A DNA stretch of 64,000 nucleotides from Chrysogorgia sp. JL179-B06 (lineage: Eukaryota; Cnidaria; Anthozoa; Scleralcyonacea; Chrysogorgiidae), in NCBI GenBank assembly GCA_035772405.1, contig JAYKKM010000011.1, forward strand, positions 1,223,501-1,287,500, written 5' to 3'. Below are positions 9,990 to 19,654 of this stretch, piece by piece. The translations under genes were made by a program, and so were the position numbers. Numbering within the stretch: the stretch's first letter is position 1; every line of letters begins with the position of its first letter. Below the pieces are notes generated by a model. That model ran no database searches and was not told the DNA's origin. It saw nothing but the letters and a program-made list of their open reading frames with translations.

Positions 9990-10700
9990 GTAAAACTGTA
10001 GCGCAGTTGTACAACACTTGCTTGGTCGGATCAGATTTATGTTTAACCGGTGTTATAACACTTTAAAGGAAGTCGGTCTGCCCAGCGATATGGACAACAG
10101 CCATATACTGTCAATCATTGAGCAAAAAATGTGCGCTGATGATAGAAAAGTCTGGGCCAGAGACCTAGAAAAGGAGAAGAAACCGGCTACGCTAAACGCA
10201 TTACTAACGTGCATGAGCAGTGAGATGAAATCAAGAATGCGCGCAACAGCTCCGATCAGAACAAGCAGCACACCCGATCGACGCAGTGTCCACTACGTGC
10301 GAATAGATGATAACTTGGTTATCCAAAGTCTCAACGCACTGGTCATATCAATGCCAAAAGTTTGCAGCCCTGACCATCGATGATCGAATTAAACAAACGA
10401 AAGACAATCACGTGTGTTTCAGTTGCCTAAAACGAGCAGGAAGAGAACAGGGAATGGATAACTGCAGCTGCAGACGACAGTGTACCAATACAGAAAACGG
10501 AGAACGGTGTTCATACACACCACCCGCTCCTTCATAAGAGCTACGCCTAAAGATTGGCATTGCCATGGCAACCAATGCCAAAGAAGCATTACTACCAGTC
10601 ATCTCTGCAACTATTGGCAGCAGGAAAACGTCTTGTTAGATTCCGGATTACAGATCAGTTTAATAAGACAGGAACTCGCAGAGAGCCTCGGTTTAATGCA
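9990..10700 (+). pseudogene. BEL/Pao retrotransposon gag and protease fragment
   Basis: From 10018 the frame reads RFMFNRCYNTLKEVGLPSDM and the following ILSIIEQKMCADDRKVWARD, a BEL/Pao gag (DUF1759/DUF1758-type) core. A shifted frame at 10380-10540 gives the tandem zinc knuckles (RIKQTKDNHVCFSCLKRAG, then a C...C...C series). At about 10630 the aspartic protease begins: LLDSGLQISLIRQELAESLG, where D-S-G is the catalytic triad motif. The homology stops abruptly at about 10705. Several frame changes are present. RT, RNase H and integrase are absent, so only the 5' half is kept. Confidence 0.75.
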
Positions 10701-10704
10701 CTTG

Positions 10705-11750
10705 TCAATGTTTAGCCCCAGGGGAGGGGGGCCGGGCATACCCAGGGGGATTTGACCCTATTTTCATGTCAATTTCCCTACTCGGGGGACAATCTCTGGT
10801 GTCAAATACCCCCTTCCCCAGCAGGTAAATATTGCATTGTTTACCTCTACAACAAATCTAAATCATAAAGATATAAATTACAATACACATTTCCTTGTGC
10901 ACAATAAACTTTATTTCATTTCAAGTGTTTACATTAGATCCTCAGCAACACAGAGGGAGTACACACAGCACAAACTCTTTTCCTGCCTAAAATCCCTATG
11001 GCTACACATGTGTGAAAAGAAATTACACAAATTGTGAACTTTTTTCGCCACAAATCATGAGTGGCGGCTATTAATACTTATGATAGAAGATTAATTAAAT
11101 ATGTTGCAGATTGCATAAAAATATGTATAAATAAACTCTTAATATTTTATCATGGGTTTGATTTGCTGCAAAGAAACGCAAGTTGTAATCAATCAGACCA
11201 AATGGCATCCGGTCCGATGGCATTCTGGTCTGTGAGGTATCTTCTTCTCTTTCGAAGCACTTTGACATGCTGTACAACAGATTCTTCTTGTTTTCTCAGA
11301 ACAGTGTTTTCATTGCACTCAAGCTAACATCAAGAAAGTCTGGTTGTACAAACTGAAAGAAGGGCATTCCACCAAGTTCAACAATCAGAAGTTTCAAAGA
11401 TGTCGTTCAAACATGAGTCTAATGCAATTGTGACAGAATGTGAAGCAGCAGATCCAATCAAAATGCTTTAGAACTGAGTGGCATAAACCTATCTGATGAA
11501 TTGGAAAATGAAATGTTTCCAGAACTAACAGGTACAAGTCCAGGCTTCTTCACTGTATTGTATGAAAACATTGGTAATACTTTTGTATATTAAAACTGAT
11601 CTACTTGGAGTTCACATCCTATCTATTGGATATACAATCCGGTCCAATGGCATTCTGGCCTGTGAGGTATCTTCGTTTCTTTCGAAGCACTTAGGATGTG
11701 AACTTTAGGAGAGTGGTTTATATATATATGTGTGTGTGTGTGTTGATTAA
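10705..11750. repeat. Unassigned repeat-rich stretch with a 60-bp direct repeat
   Basis: 10720-10825 contains an inverted G/C-rich pair (CCCAGGGGGATTTGACC against GGTGTCAAATACCCCC) that could fold. A sequence of about 60 bases is present twice in the same orientation, at about 11196-11266 and 11638-11696 (core GGCATTCTGG(T/C)CTGTGAGGTATCTTC, TTTCGAAGCACTT). On the minus strand both copies translate alike (FEREEDTSQTRMPSDRM and FERNEDTSQARMPLDRI), so they may be duplicated relics of a coding repeat. A (TG)n run lies at 11730-11745. Confidence 0.4.
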
Positions 11751-12275
11751 TAATCCATGCTCTTAGAGTATGGGTCAGTAGCAACAAGCCAGCAGCAGGA
11801 TAATCCCAGTCCATATAACGGTTACAATCAGCTTGGGGATACCGAGATTGGTGTCGCAGAAACCTTGTCAGCCACTGCTCATACTGGGAACTGTACAGAA
11901 GCAGAAGAACATCCTTCCCTTATTCAATATGTTCCTCATTTATGGACTCGCGTACAAAACCAGGATCAAGAGGAAATACTTACCAACCAGCTACCTGAAA
12001 AAGACATGGAGTCCCATCATGGCATGGTATTACTTCCACATTGAAAAAGCGCAAACATGACAATCCTTGGACATACAATCCTTTGAAGGTACAGTACGTA
12101 AATTACTGAACATAACTCACTCTGTGTAGGGTTATGCTAGGTTTATTTGTGTGTCTAACACCATGTTCCATTAATTTCTCTTGCCAGTATATCACACATA
12201 CTGGAAGTAGTAAGTCCACAATAATGTGATATTATGTACCTGTTTCTTAGGAGAGTGGTTATTAGTTGAGGAAAC
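11750..12275. other. No supported gene
   Basis: Plus-strand frames at 11757-12060 (two overlapping) show no family pattern. The rest to the hAT-like end at 12279 is ordinary AT-rich sequence. Confidence 0.3.
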
Positions 12276-12278
12276 AGG

Positions 12279-12620
12279 CTCAGGGGCGGACCAGCCTAAA
12301 ATCTAACCGTAGCAGTGAAGTAAAATATCGGCGCGATCCTTTTAGGGGGATGAGGGGGCATGCCCCCCAGAAACGCTATTTCCTTCATTTTGACAACACT
12401 TTTTAAACTAAAAACGCTGTATATTTTTGAACCCAAATCACGTTCTCTCTGCACATTTCTCCTTAAATTAAAAGTGTGGATACCTGCAAAACAATGCGTA
12501 ACACTACTGTACCTTTGTTTTACAGTCCTTACTGCAGGAAAATATTTTTGTTGCCTTTTATTTAAAAAGAATTGTCCACACCAATATTATATAAAAGGTC
12601 AAGCAACAGTATAATAATTG
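12279..12620 (+). mobile_element. Non-autonomous hAT-like end fragment, copy B
   Basis: Begins CAGGGGCGGACCAGCC (hAT-like terminus), continues CTAACCGTAGCAGTGAAGT, GGGGGCATGCCCCC and AACGCTATTTCCTTCATTTT, and ends near ATTGTCCACACCAATATT. It is the inverted counterpart of 8262-8636 and about as long. It contains a frame whose translation (WIPAKQCVTLLYLCF) also occurs in copy A; this is repeat sequence and not a gene. Confidence 0.55.
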
Positions 12621-12636
12621 TAGTTACATGTATATA

Positions 12637-12842
12637 CAGTCAAACCTGTATTAAGCGGTCACTCATGGGGATTGAGCAGGTGACCGCTTAATACAGGGTG
12701 ATCGCTTTAGGCAGGTCCAATACGATATATAGTATGTATGTTAACAAATTTTCAGGACTTTTACCAGTGACCGCTTAATAAAGGGTGACTGCCTAATATG
12801 GTGACTGCCTAATATGCGGACCGCTTAATACAGGTTTGACTG
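12637..12842. mobile_element. pogo/Tigger-like MITE with TA duplication
   Basis: A 206-bp element has perfect terminal inverted repeats of about 24 bases (CAGTCAAACCTGTATTAAGC to GCTTAATACAGGTTTGACTG) and is flanked on both sides by TA. Inside are further copies of GACCGCTTAATA. CAGT ends plus a TA target site are typical of the pogo/Tigger branch of Tc1/mariner. It is too short to code. Confidence 0.85.
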
Positions 12843-13276
12843 TAGTTAGGAAGGATAATCAGTTAAAATCACTTGGTTAGGAAGGATGTTAGGATGATCA
12901 TCTCAAAATCATCAATTGTAATTATCTGGGTTTTTTTTCCTTTTAGAGCAAAGTAAATGTAGCCAGTATAGGAATCCGACAAATCCAAAAGCGTATTTCC
13001 CATACCAATTTCACCCAGTCTGTGGATGTTCAGGTAACATATCAAGCTTAATAAGTCCTTTAACATTTATGACAGAATGATAAAAGTATCATGTACATGT
13101 AAAAGTCTGTGAAAGTTGTCAGGAATCAAAGGATTGTTTATGAAGGACACCTTATCAAAAACACATCTATGGTTATCTTTCTCTGTTTCATATTTTTGTA
13201 TGTGTTACAATTTGTGAAAAATTATCAGATAAATAACATTAATTAATTTGTTTGTTGTCTGTGTACTTTGTCTTAG
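12843..13276. other. No feature recognised
   Basis: AT-rich sequence between the MITE and the decayed multi-exon gene at 13277. It ends in a plausible splice acceptor (TTTGTCTTAG) at 13266-13276, so its right part may be an intron. Confidence 0.35.
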
Positions 13277-15835
13277 ATGGAGGCCTTGCAGCAGACGAAA
13301 ATCAGTAACCCGAGTGCGAGATGGTGGATAAAGGCTGATGCTTGGGATGTTCGTGTTGGCCTCAGGGAGAGTATGCGTGGTGAATGGTCTGGTGATAGGA
13401 TCTTGGAAGTGGAGATTTACAGACGTTGTATGCAGACTACAAGATGGAACATTTCCTTAAGCTAAAGTCTATGTTGGAAGGGGACATCACTTTCTTGTCG
13501 GAAGGGAAGCAAAGGAAACATATAATAATGCATTAAGATGTCCAGGCAAGATGGAGCAGACACTTATGGTGTTGGCATGGAATGTGACTGGTTTTGAAGA
13601 GTTGTTGAAGCAAGCCCAATAATTTGAACAGGAAGTTTTGCAAAGCATTGCATGCTTGCAGGCAGGTGATAAGACCAAATTCAAGAATTGGCTGATGCAA
13701 TTGAAGACAAAAGTTTCACAGTACCTTTATGGGTTATTCTCTAAGAAAAGATCTGCTGCCAGTCATCTGCTGATCTTCATGATGTCTGAGTTAAGAAACC
13801 GGAAACCTTATGCCATTCCTATACGCTTCCTTCCGTATAAGGGAATCACAGATTGCAAGTTAAGATATCTTCAGCTGGAATTGGAGGCCACTATGAATAG
13901 CCTGCATATGGATGTTGTAGGTTAGCATCAACATTTGCAATTAAATTTCTAAATTCTAATATGGTAGAAAAAGGCTATCACATTTCACCAACCTATGTTT
14001 TAACCTTGGTCATTATTGTTTTTATTTTTAAAGGTTTTTCAACTGATGGGAGTTTCATTCATTGCGGTCACGTGGAAGAAAAATACCAATATCCCTGGTT
14101 GATGTAATAAAAGATGCAAAGAAAGTTGCTATGGGCATGAAGGTTGCTTCTATTACCAAATATTTCAAAGTGGACAAATACGGTATGTAAATGATTTCAA
14201 CATACTGCATACAGTGTCTTTTGAAAGTGACAGAAGATCAGTAGGTTCATATTTTATGTATTATATTTATTGTGTAGGGAACCCACTGCAGCGTCACCAA
14301 GCGGTCCCACTGAACAACTTCATGAAAAGTGGTAGTGATCAGCTGATTTCCTTCAAAGATGCCTGCTTCATCCTAAGGAAACTTTTCCCATTCTATTATG
14401 ACCCGCACCCATGGGTAACTGGAAAGCCAGAGACCAATGGTGAAGTTCTGAAGTCGTTAATGGCCATCTATATTTATTGCATGCAAGTGGCAAGGCTTAG
14501 AAGCATCTCAGATGACCCTGCCAATTTTTCAGATTACCTTTACCAACCCGAAATTGGTGAAGGGTCGTGTGAACTGGTTCACCATTGTGAGGATCACAAC
14601 CACCTCTTGAAAAGAATTGTTTCTTGCCTCCGAGATGGGCGCATTCCTGGTATAGACCTCAGGTATATGAGGGCAGCTTTACATGATCCAAATACAGGAT
14701 TGACTTATGAAGCACTAACAGGGAAAAATAAGCAATCAGTGCCAGATTGTGAGCACCTCATTTTACCAGGAGTTATTGGATGTTTGGAAAAAACCCACAA
14801 GTCTGGAGCAGATGTTATAAGAATCATCCATAACTGGCACAAAGCTGTTGATGGTAGAGGGTTAAATGAAAATGAGAGGTCACAATACTGTGAAGACATG
14901 AAGTTCTGGCTTCTTGATGATTGGATGCCTTGGCACAGGGAAAACAAAGATTTAATTATTCTCTCATTGATGTGAACAGGTTAGTTTATATAATATTATG
15001 TATTTCACTATTCACTCTGTAAGCTATTGGACATACTGTACAATAGCATTTTCTTTTTCATGCAAGTATTTAGCTGTTGTAGACAAAGTTTTCAAACTAT
15101 ACCCATCATTATTTAATGGATTAACAGGCCTACTGTATATACCTTATTAACCCATTATTACCCAAACAGACCAAAACCGGCCCTTTTATTAATTTAATGT
15201 GTCCAATGCCATATGATTTCACTCGTCAAAGAGAGATTCACCACTGATCAGGGATTAATGGGTAAAGAAAGAATAAGTATTGCCTATTGATGTATCGTAA
15301 TAATTATTACTAATTCTTATTTTTACAGACCTTTAAAAGGGATATGTGGTTTCACCCGTGAGGTTGTAATTGGCTTGGTGGCCAATTTGGAAAGTCGAAA
15401 CCTGTGCAGAATTGAGTATGCACTACGAAATAAGGTAGAGCATCCAAGATCCTCTTCGACTGATGATGTAGAAAGTTTCATTTCCCTTCTTCATGAAATA
15501 CTTGGGCCAAATTTTGACCTAAGCCATTGTTCAGCCAGTTGGCAAAAATTCTCAATGAATTTAAAAAGAGAATTGATTTGCCATTCTATTATTTGGACTG
15601 GAGCAAAAACAAGATATAGTGAGTTGGAATTGCCATCATTTAATCAACCGTCTGGACCTGGGATAACCGAGAGATTGGACAAGGTGCATATATCGAGAAG
15701 GTGACCCAGGAGTGTTTGTGGCAAATAGAGCTTCCCTTCCTCAGAAAGGTCAGCTGACAGCTCGTGCCAGATTCCATAGAGCCCCAGTTGCATTACCTCC
15801 AGTGGAACTAACCACGTAATGTATCACCAAGTATC
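13277..15835 (+). pseudogene. Decayed multi-exon gene of an unrecognised family
   Basis: Exon-like pieces follow one another. 13277-13480: SNPSARWWIKADAWDVRVGL, then after a frame change DLQTLYADYKMEHFLKLKSM. 13530-13925: MEQTLMVLAWNVTGFEELL, MMSELRNRKPYAIPIRFLPY, GITDCKLRYLQLEL. 14090-14183: SLVDVIKDAKKVAMGMKVAS with donor GGTATG. 14278-14990 after TGTAG: NPLQRHQAVPLNNFMKSG, ISFKDACFILRKLFPFYYDP, HPWVTGKPETNGEVLKSL. 15330-15820 after TTTTACAG: GICGFTREVVIGLVANLES, SSSTDDVESFISLLHEILGP, and after a frame change GDPGVFVANRASLPQKGQLT. A missing base near 14954 (GATTTAATT) separates exon 4 from its donor frame (...SLIDVNR). The whole looks like a protein of about 700 residues, host or transposon-borne. 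I know no function. Confidence 0.5.
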
Positions 15836-15956
15836 ACATAAAGAACATTTATGTGACAACATATAGATTTGTCTCAACAAAACATTGCATTATAATAGTA
15901 GAACAAGATATTAAATAAACACTTATTTACATACATCAGCTGCACAAATCATAGTA

Positions 15957-16133
15957 CAGTGGAGCCTCACTATAGCGTGGTAGTTGGGGTCCATATTGCG
16001 AGTTATTGGGAAATCTCATTCCCAGTACTCTTGCCACTCGGTCCTGGCGCAATATTGTGGAAAGAGTACTAGCAACAAGCTTGGATACCAAGTCACATGT
16101 TACAACGATGCGCGCGATAGCGAGGCTCCACTG
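15957..16133. mobile_element. Second pogo-like MITE with TA duplication
   Basis: A 177-bp element starts CAGTGGAGCCTCACTATAGCG and ends CGCGATAGCGAGGCTCCACTG, an imperfect inverted repeat of about 20 bases, and is flanked by TA on both sides. It has the same CAGT/TA signature as 12637-12842 but a different sequence, so it belongs to a second subfamily. Flanking sequence (15836-15955 and 16140-16440) holds no recognisable gene. Confidence 0.8.
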
Positions 16134-16445
16134 TAATCCATGACCAGCTCTAAATTGTCTTCCGTGAATGTGCTACACAAATTTTATCTTTGAGTAATGG
16201 TGATAAAATTTGTATCTCCAAGTGGCCATGTGATGTTTATTATATAGAAACCAATGAAATAGCCCTGATGATAGTGAAGATATTTTTATCTTCATCTTTG
16301 AAAATATCATCTTTTCTGAATAGGGGAATCAATATCTATATAATAATCAAAGATTTTATAAGTGCATTTTATAAGTGCATTATTCAGTTCATTATCCAGT
16401 GGTGTTTGGTATATCCTTATTGTATATATGATTGTACATAATTAA

Positions 16446-18183
16446 TTACTTTATACTTTTACTTGCTTTAATTACTTCTTTGTGCCAGAGTCCTCTCTTG
16501 GTAAGTTCAATTGAAAGATAAAATCCAACCATCATATATGTTGTGCGAAAACGGATATCCTTGACTGAGACATGAAAATCGGGGTGCTGTAAGGATGGAA
16601 TTACGTACTGGGTTGGTTCACTAGCGATATAGCCAACTATTTCAAACTCGTCACTTGTTTGTAGAAAAACTGCAATGGCATTGCTGTCATATGGGTTGTC
16701 TGGTTCCCTTTCAAGACTGATGCATACTGGCCTGTTATATTCATACGAATAGTCATGTGCTTTCTCAAGCACTACTTGTCTATGTTTTTTGTGACATGAT
16801 CCAAGAACCTTGAATGGCAATGTGTGCATTACCACCTCATCGCTTTCACGACTAGCATCATCTGAACCTGTATGTCCACTTCTTTGATCCCCTGGATTGT
16901 CATTTGGATCCTGAATTTCCTTTTCATTTACACGATTCTCACTTTGACAACTGGTAAATTCCCAAAGCAGAGTAAATTCAGCTCCATCAATGATCAATTG
17001 ACAGTGTGATCTACAGGTCACACTTCCTAGAGAAACAGCTGCATCTCTTTTAATTAGCCCATCACTTTGTACTCCATCCATTACCACTTTCACCTTGACA
17101 AATTCTATTGACATAACAGGGAAACAAGGAATCTGCCAAGAAAACCATGAGTCCTCGATGGCAGTGATTACAGCTTTAAGTGCAGTAAGTTGACAGGGCT
17201 CTATAAAGTATAAAAATGGCCTGGTTGACATCTGGATATAAACCATATTATAATACCTGTATGACTCATAAATTAAAAGTCAAAATAATGAAAACAATAT
17301 AGACATACCAGGTGCTCCTGTATTTTGGGCATTCTTTTTTTCTTGAGGTAAAGGAATCTGACAAATAATAACACTAGTTTTTATACAATTATCCATGGTT
17401 ATATAAGCAAGATTTTTCATACCATGTCCACTAGCCTCATTCGAAAATGCCTTCCGATTATAAGTCCCTGTGATATAATGTGCCTACTGGCTAAAAAACT
17501 TTTGCATTAACTTACCATTTGGAATTGAGGAAAGTTATTCTGTTTTTCACCGTTTTTCATATTTATGTTCCCTGTTGCAAGCTCAACTGCATAATCCTTG
17601 TCCATAATACTGTTAAAGCATAAGTATATATAGTTTTCATTTTAATTTAAATATGTTCAAATACTTTAAAGGGTACACAGTATGCAGTGAAAAATAAGTC
17701 TGCGATAAGGTAAGATAAGATAACTTTTTTATAACTTTTAAAAGTTATCAAGATTGATGTTTGCAGCTCTTCAATATCTCACCTGATATGTAAACTATAA
17801 TATTATAAATTATAACTGTATATGAATAAAAACAATTGACAATAATAATTATCAGGCCTGAATCATTGTAAAAAAACATATGTTTTATTTTGTTGTTTTG
17901 TGATTGAAGGATACGGTCCACAATAAGTTTGAGGTTCATTCTCTGGTTCTTCAGTCCATTCTTGTAGTGGGCCAACCTGCAGCTTCGAGGGGTCGAATAT
18001 GGTTTGGTGCATGAAGACCTTCAATGCCATTTTAAACGAGCTTTCGTAGCTAAGAGAAGACCCTTTCTTTTTCAGATCATCGAACAAATGACCAGATTTT
18101 ACAAACTTAAATGCTGTGTGGATGCCAACCCCGCGGACATTCTTTAAATAGTCGCAACCAGCAACGCAACCTTTACCGATACA
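16446..18183 (-). CDS. EXO1/FEN1-type nuclease gene, 3' part, continuing into a HIRAN domain
   Basis: Four minus-strand exons join in compatible phase. 18183-17915 encodes the helix-3-turn-helix and arch region of RAD2/XPG nucleases (CIGKGCVAGCDYLKNVRGVG, then FKMALKVFMHQTIFDP, ending TYCGP). 17609-17516 continues IMDKDYAVELATGNINMKNG, like the segment after the nuclease core in EXO1. 17357-17309 is a short linker. 17200-16446 gives about 250 residues, of which the last 130 form a HIRAN domain (FKVLGSCHKKHRQVVLEKAH, ISLEREPDNPYDSNAIAV, EIVGYIASEPTQYVIPSL). HIRAN domains bind 3' DNA ends in HLTF/RAD5. The nuclease core would cut flaps or resect ends, with catalytic Asp residues in both halves of the split gene. 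The large element at 18184-30721 separates it from its 5' exons, so the locus is disrupted. The fusion is inferred from splice phase and spacing. Confidence 0.7.
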
Positions 18184-18700
18184 CCCTTACCAAAGCAAAA
18201 GTATGGGGATGATATGGCAAAGTTTGGGCCATATCTGACCCATATGTGGGAATCATATGGGATGATTGAATGGTGATATGGAACTGATATGGTGTCCAAT
18301 TTTGCAAAATTTTAGAGTATGGGAAGAAAAGCCCGTGCTATCCATTATATGGAAAAAATATGGGATTATGATCTCCATAGCTAATCCATAGCAATGGGAT
18401 ATTTTCTTGCTTAACCTATTCTATGGAAAGTATATGGATGTCTATACTTTAGTATACCATAGATTACCCATATAAGCTCGCAATGAAGTTTTTTAAGCCC
18501 CATACATTTTCCATGTAATAGTTTTGATGGGAATTCTATGGACTATAAGAACTTCTAGTGAATGTAAGTCTTCCATAGAATTCCCATATAAAATAAAATA
18601 AATACTTTATGGGAATTCTATGGGTTTTAAAACTCTGATCTCCCATAGAATGTCCACAATTATAAATTATGTGGAAATTCTATGGGTTAAAAAATGCTGT
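18184..18700. repeat. Left subterminal repeat array (CCATAT words)
   Basis: Dense, irregularly spaced copies of short palindromic words follow the left end: ATGATATGG, CCATATCTGACCCATATG, AATCATATGGG, GATATGG, and then a set based on TTCTATGG/CCATAGAA, ending with AAATTCTATGGG near 18685. Word orientation alternates. This resembles the subterminal transposase-binding arrays of CACTA elements. Confidence 0.7.
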
Positions 18701-18951
18701 AATTATATGTCACTGCTTTGACTTCAAGTTGTCACAAGTTAACCTTTGTGTCACCACTATATAATTATGGGGGTGAGCTAACATTTACCTGTATACAACT
18801 TTAGTTTTAGTGTGTTTGAAATTGTAAATCCATAAGTTTTTAAAGTGAAGAGTTAGGAAGATTTGCATTGGTTAATCACCAGAGGTTTCTCTCGGTGGTT
18901 ATAAATTTGTACGATAGCCAATCAAATTCAAGAATTTGTGAAACTCCTACA

Positions 18952-19083
18952 TTTATATCAATTAACAATTAGACAACACGAGACCACGTTTTCTAGGAGT
19001 AGATCTAGTCAACGAGGCGGAACCGAGTTGACTATCGCTCATAGAAAACAAGGGCGAGTTGTCTAATTGTTTTAGTATAAATT
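18952..19083. mobile_element. Small inverted-repeat element (MITE-like)
   Basis: The arms ATTAACAATTAGACAAC (about 18960-18977) and GTTGTCTAATTGTTTTAG (about 19051-19072) form an inverted pair within ATTTATA...TATAAAT flanks. Around it, 18895-19255 has a larger weak symmetry (GTATAAATTTACAAG, CAGCCAATGAAAATT against AGCCAATCAAATTC). It is non-coding and probably a nested insertion downstream of the transposase gene. Confidence 0.5.
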
Positions 19084-19654
19084 TACAAGTTTCTAACCCA
19101 AGAAATAACTTTTATTTCAAATTGATTATGAAAAAAAGGAAATATTCTTTCGAAATCACGTGACTTTTATCTATCGCATATAAACTCCTCCAACAGCCAA
19201 TGAAAATTGAGGATTTGTGATATAAACTTGTAAATTTATACTAATGACAATTAGTAACCAACAAAGTTGTGATGTCCAGCTAAAGGAAATTTCATTTCAA
19301 GTACCGGTATTAGTTTTACAATAATATAAGTTAAATTATGACAATTACCATAAGCCCAATATTCTGCCAATATATTTTTATTAGTTTCAAGGCACAAATT
19401 GCTACGATTTCCTTGTGGATTTATATCGTTAAAAAAGAGACAATTAATTACACAGATAACAATTTATTCTACAATTTATTTTAATTAAAACTGCAGAAGA
19501 GCTAGATTTCTGCATCCCGGCCGCACAGTTCCACCACGCCTTGGGATGAACTTTTTTCTGATAAAATCTTTTTCCATGCTACATGTATATCTAAATTTGT
19601 CACCATGACAAAATAACTGTTCTATAATTTATTTTACTGCGATGCGAGGGCTTT

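Noticed and set aside
12360..12614. Plus-strand frame of 84 codons
   Set aside because: It lies entirely in a non-autonomous hAT-like repeat, and the same peptide appears from the inverted copy at 8320-8398; repeat-derived.
16190..16441. Plus-strand frame next to the HIRAN exon
   Set aside because: Low-complexity Ile/Tyr-rich translation of AT-rich sequence downstream of the nuclease gene stop; probably its 3' flank.
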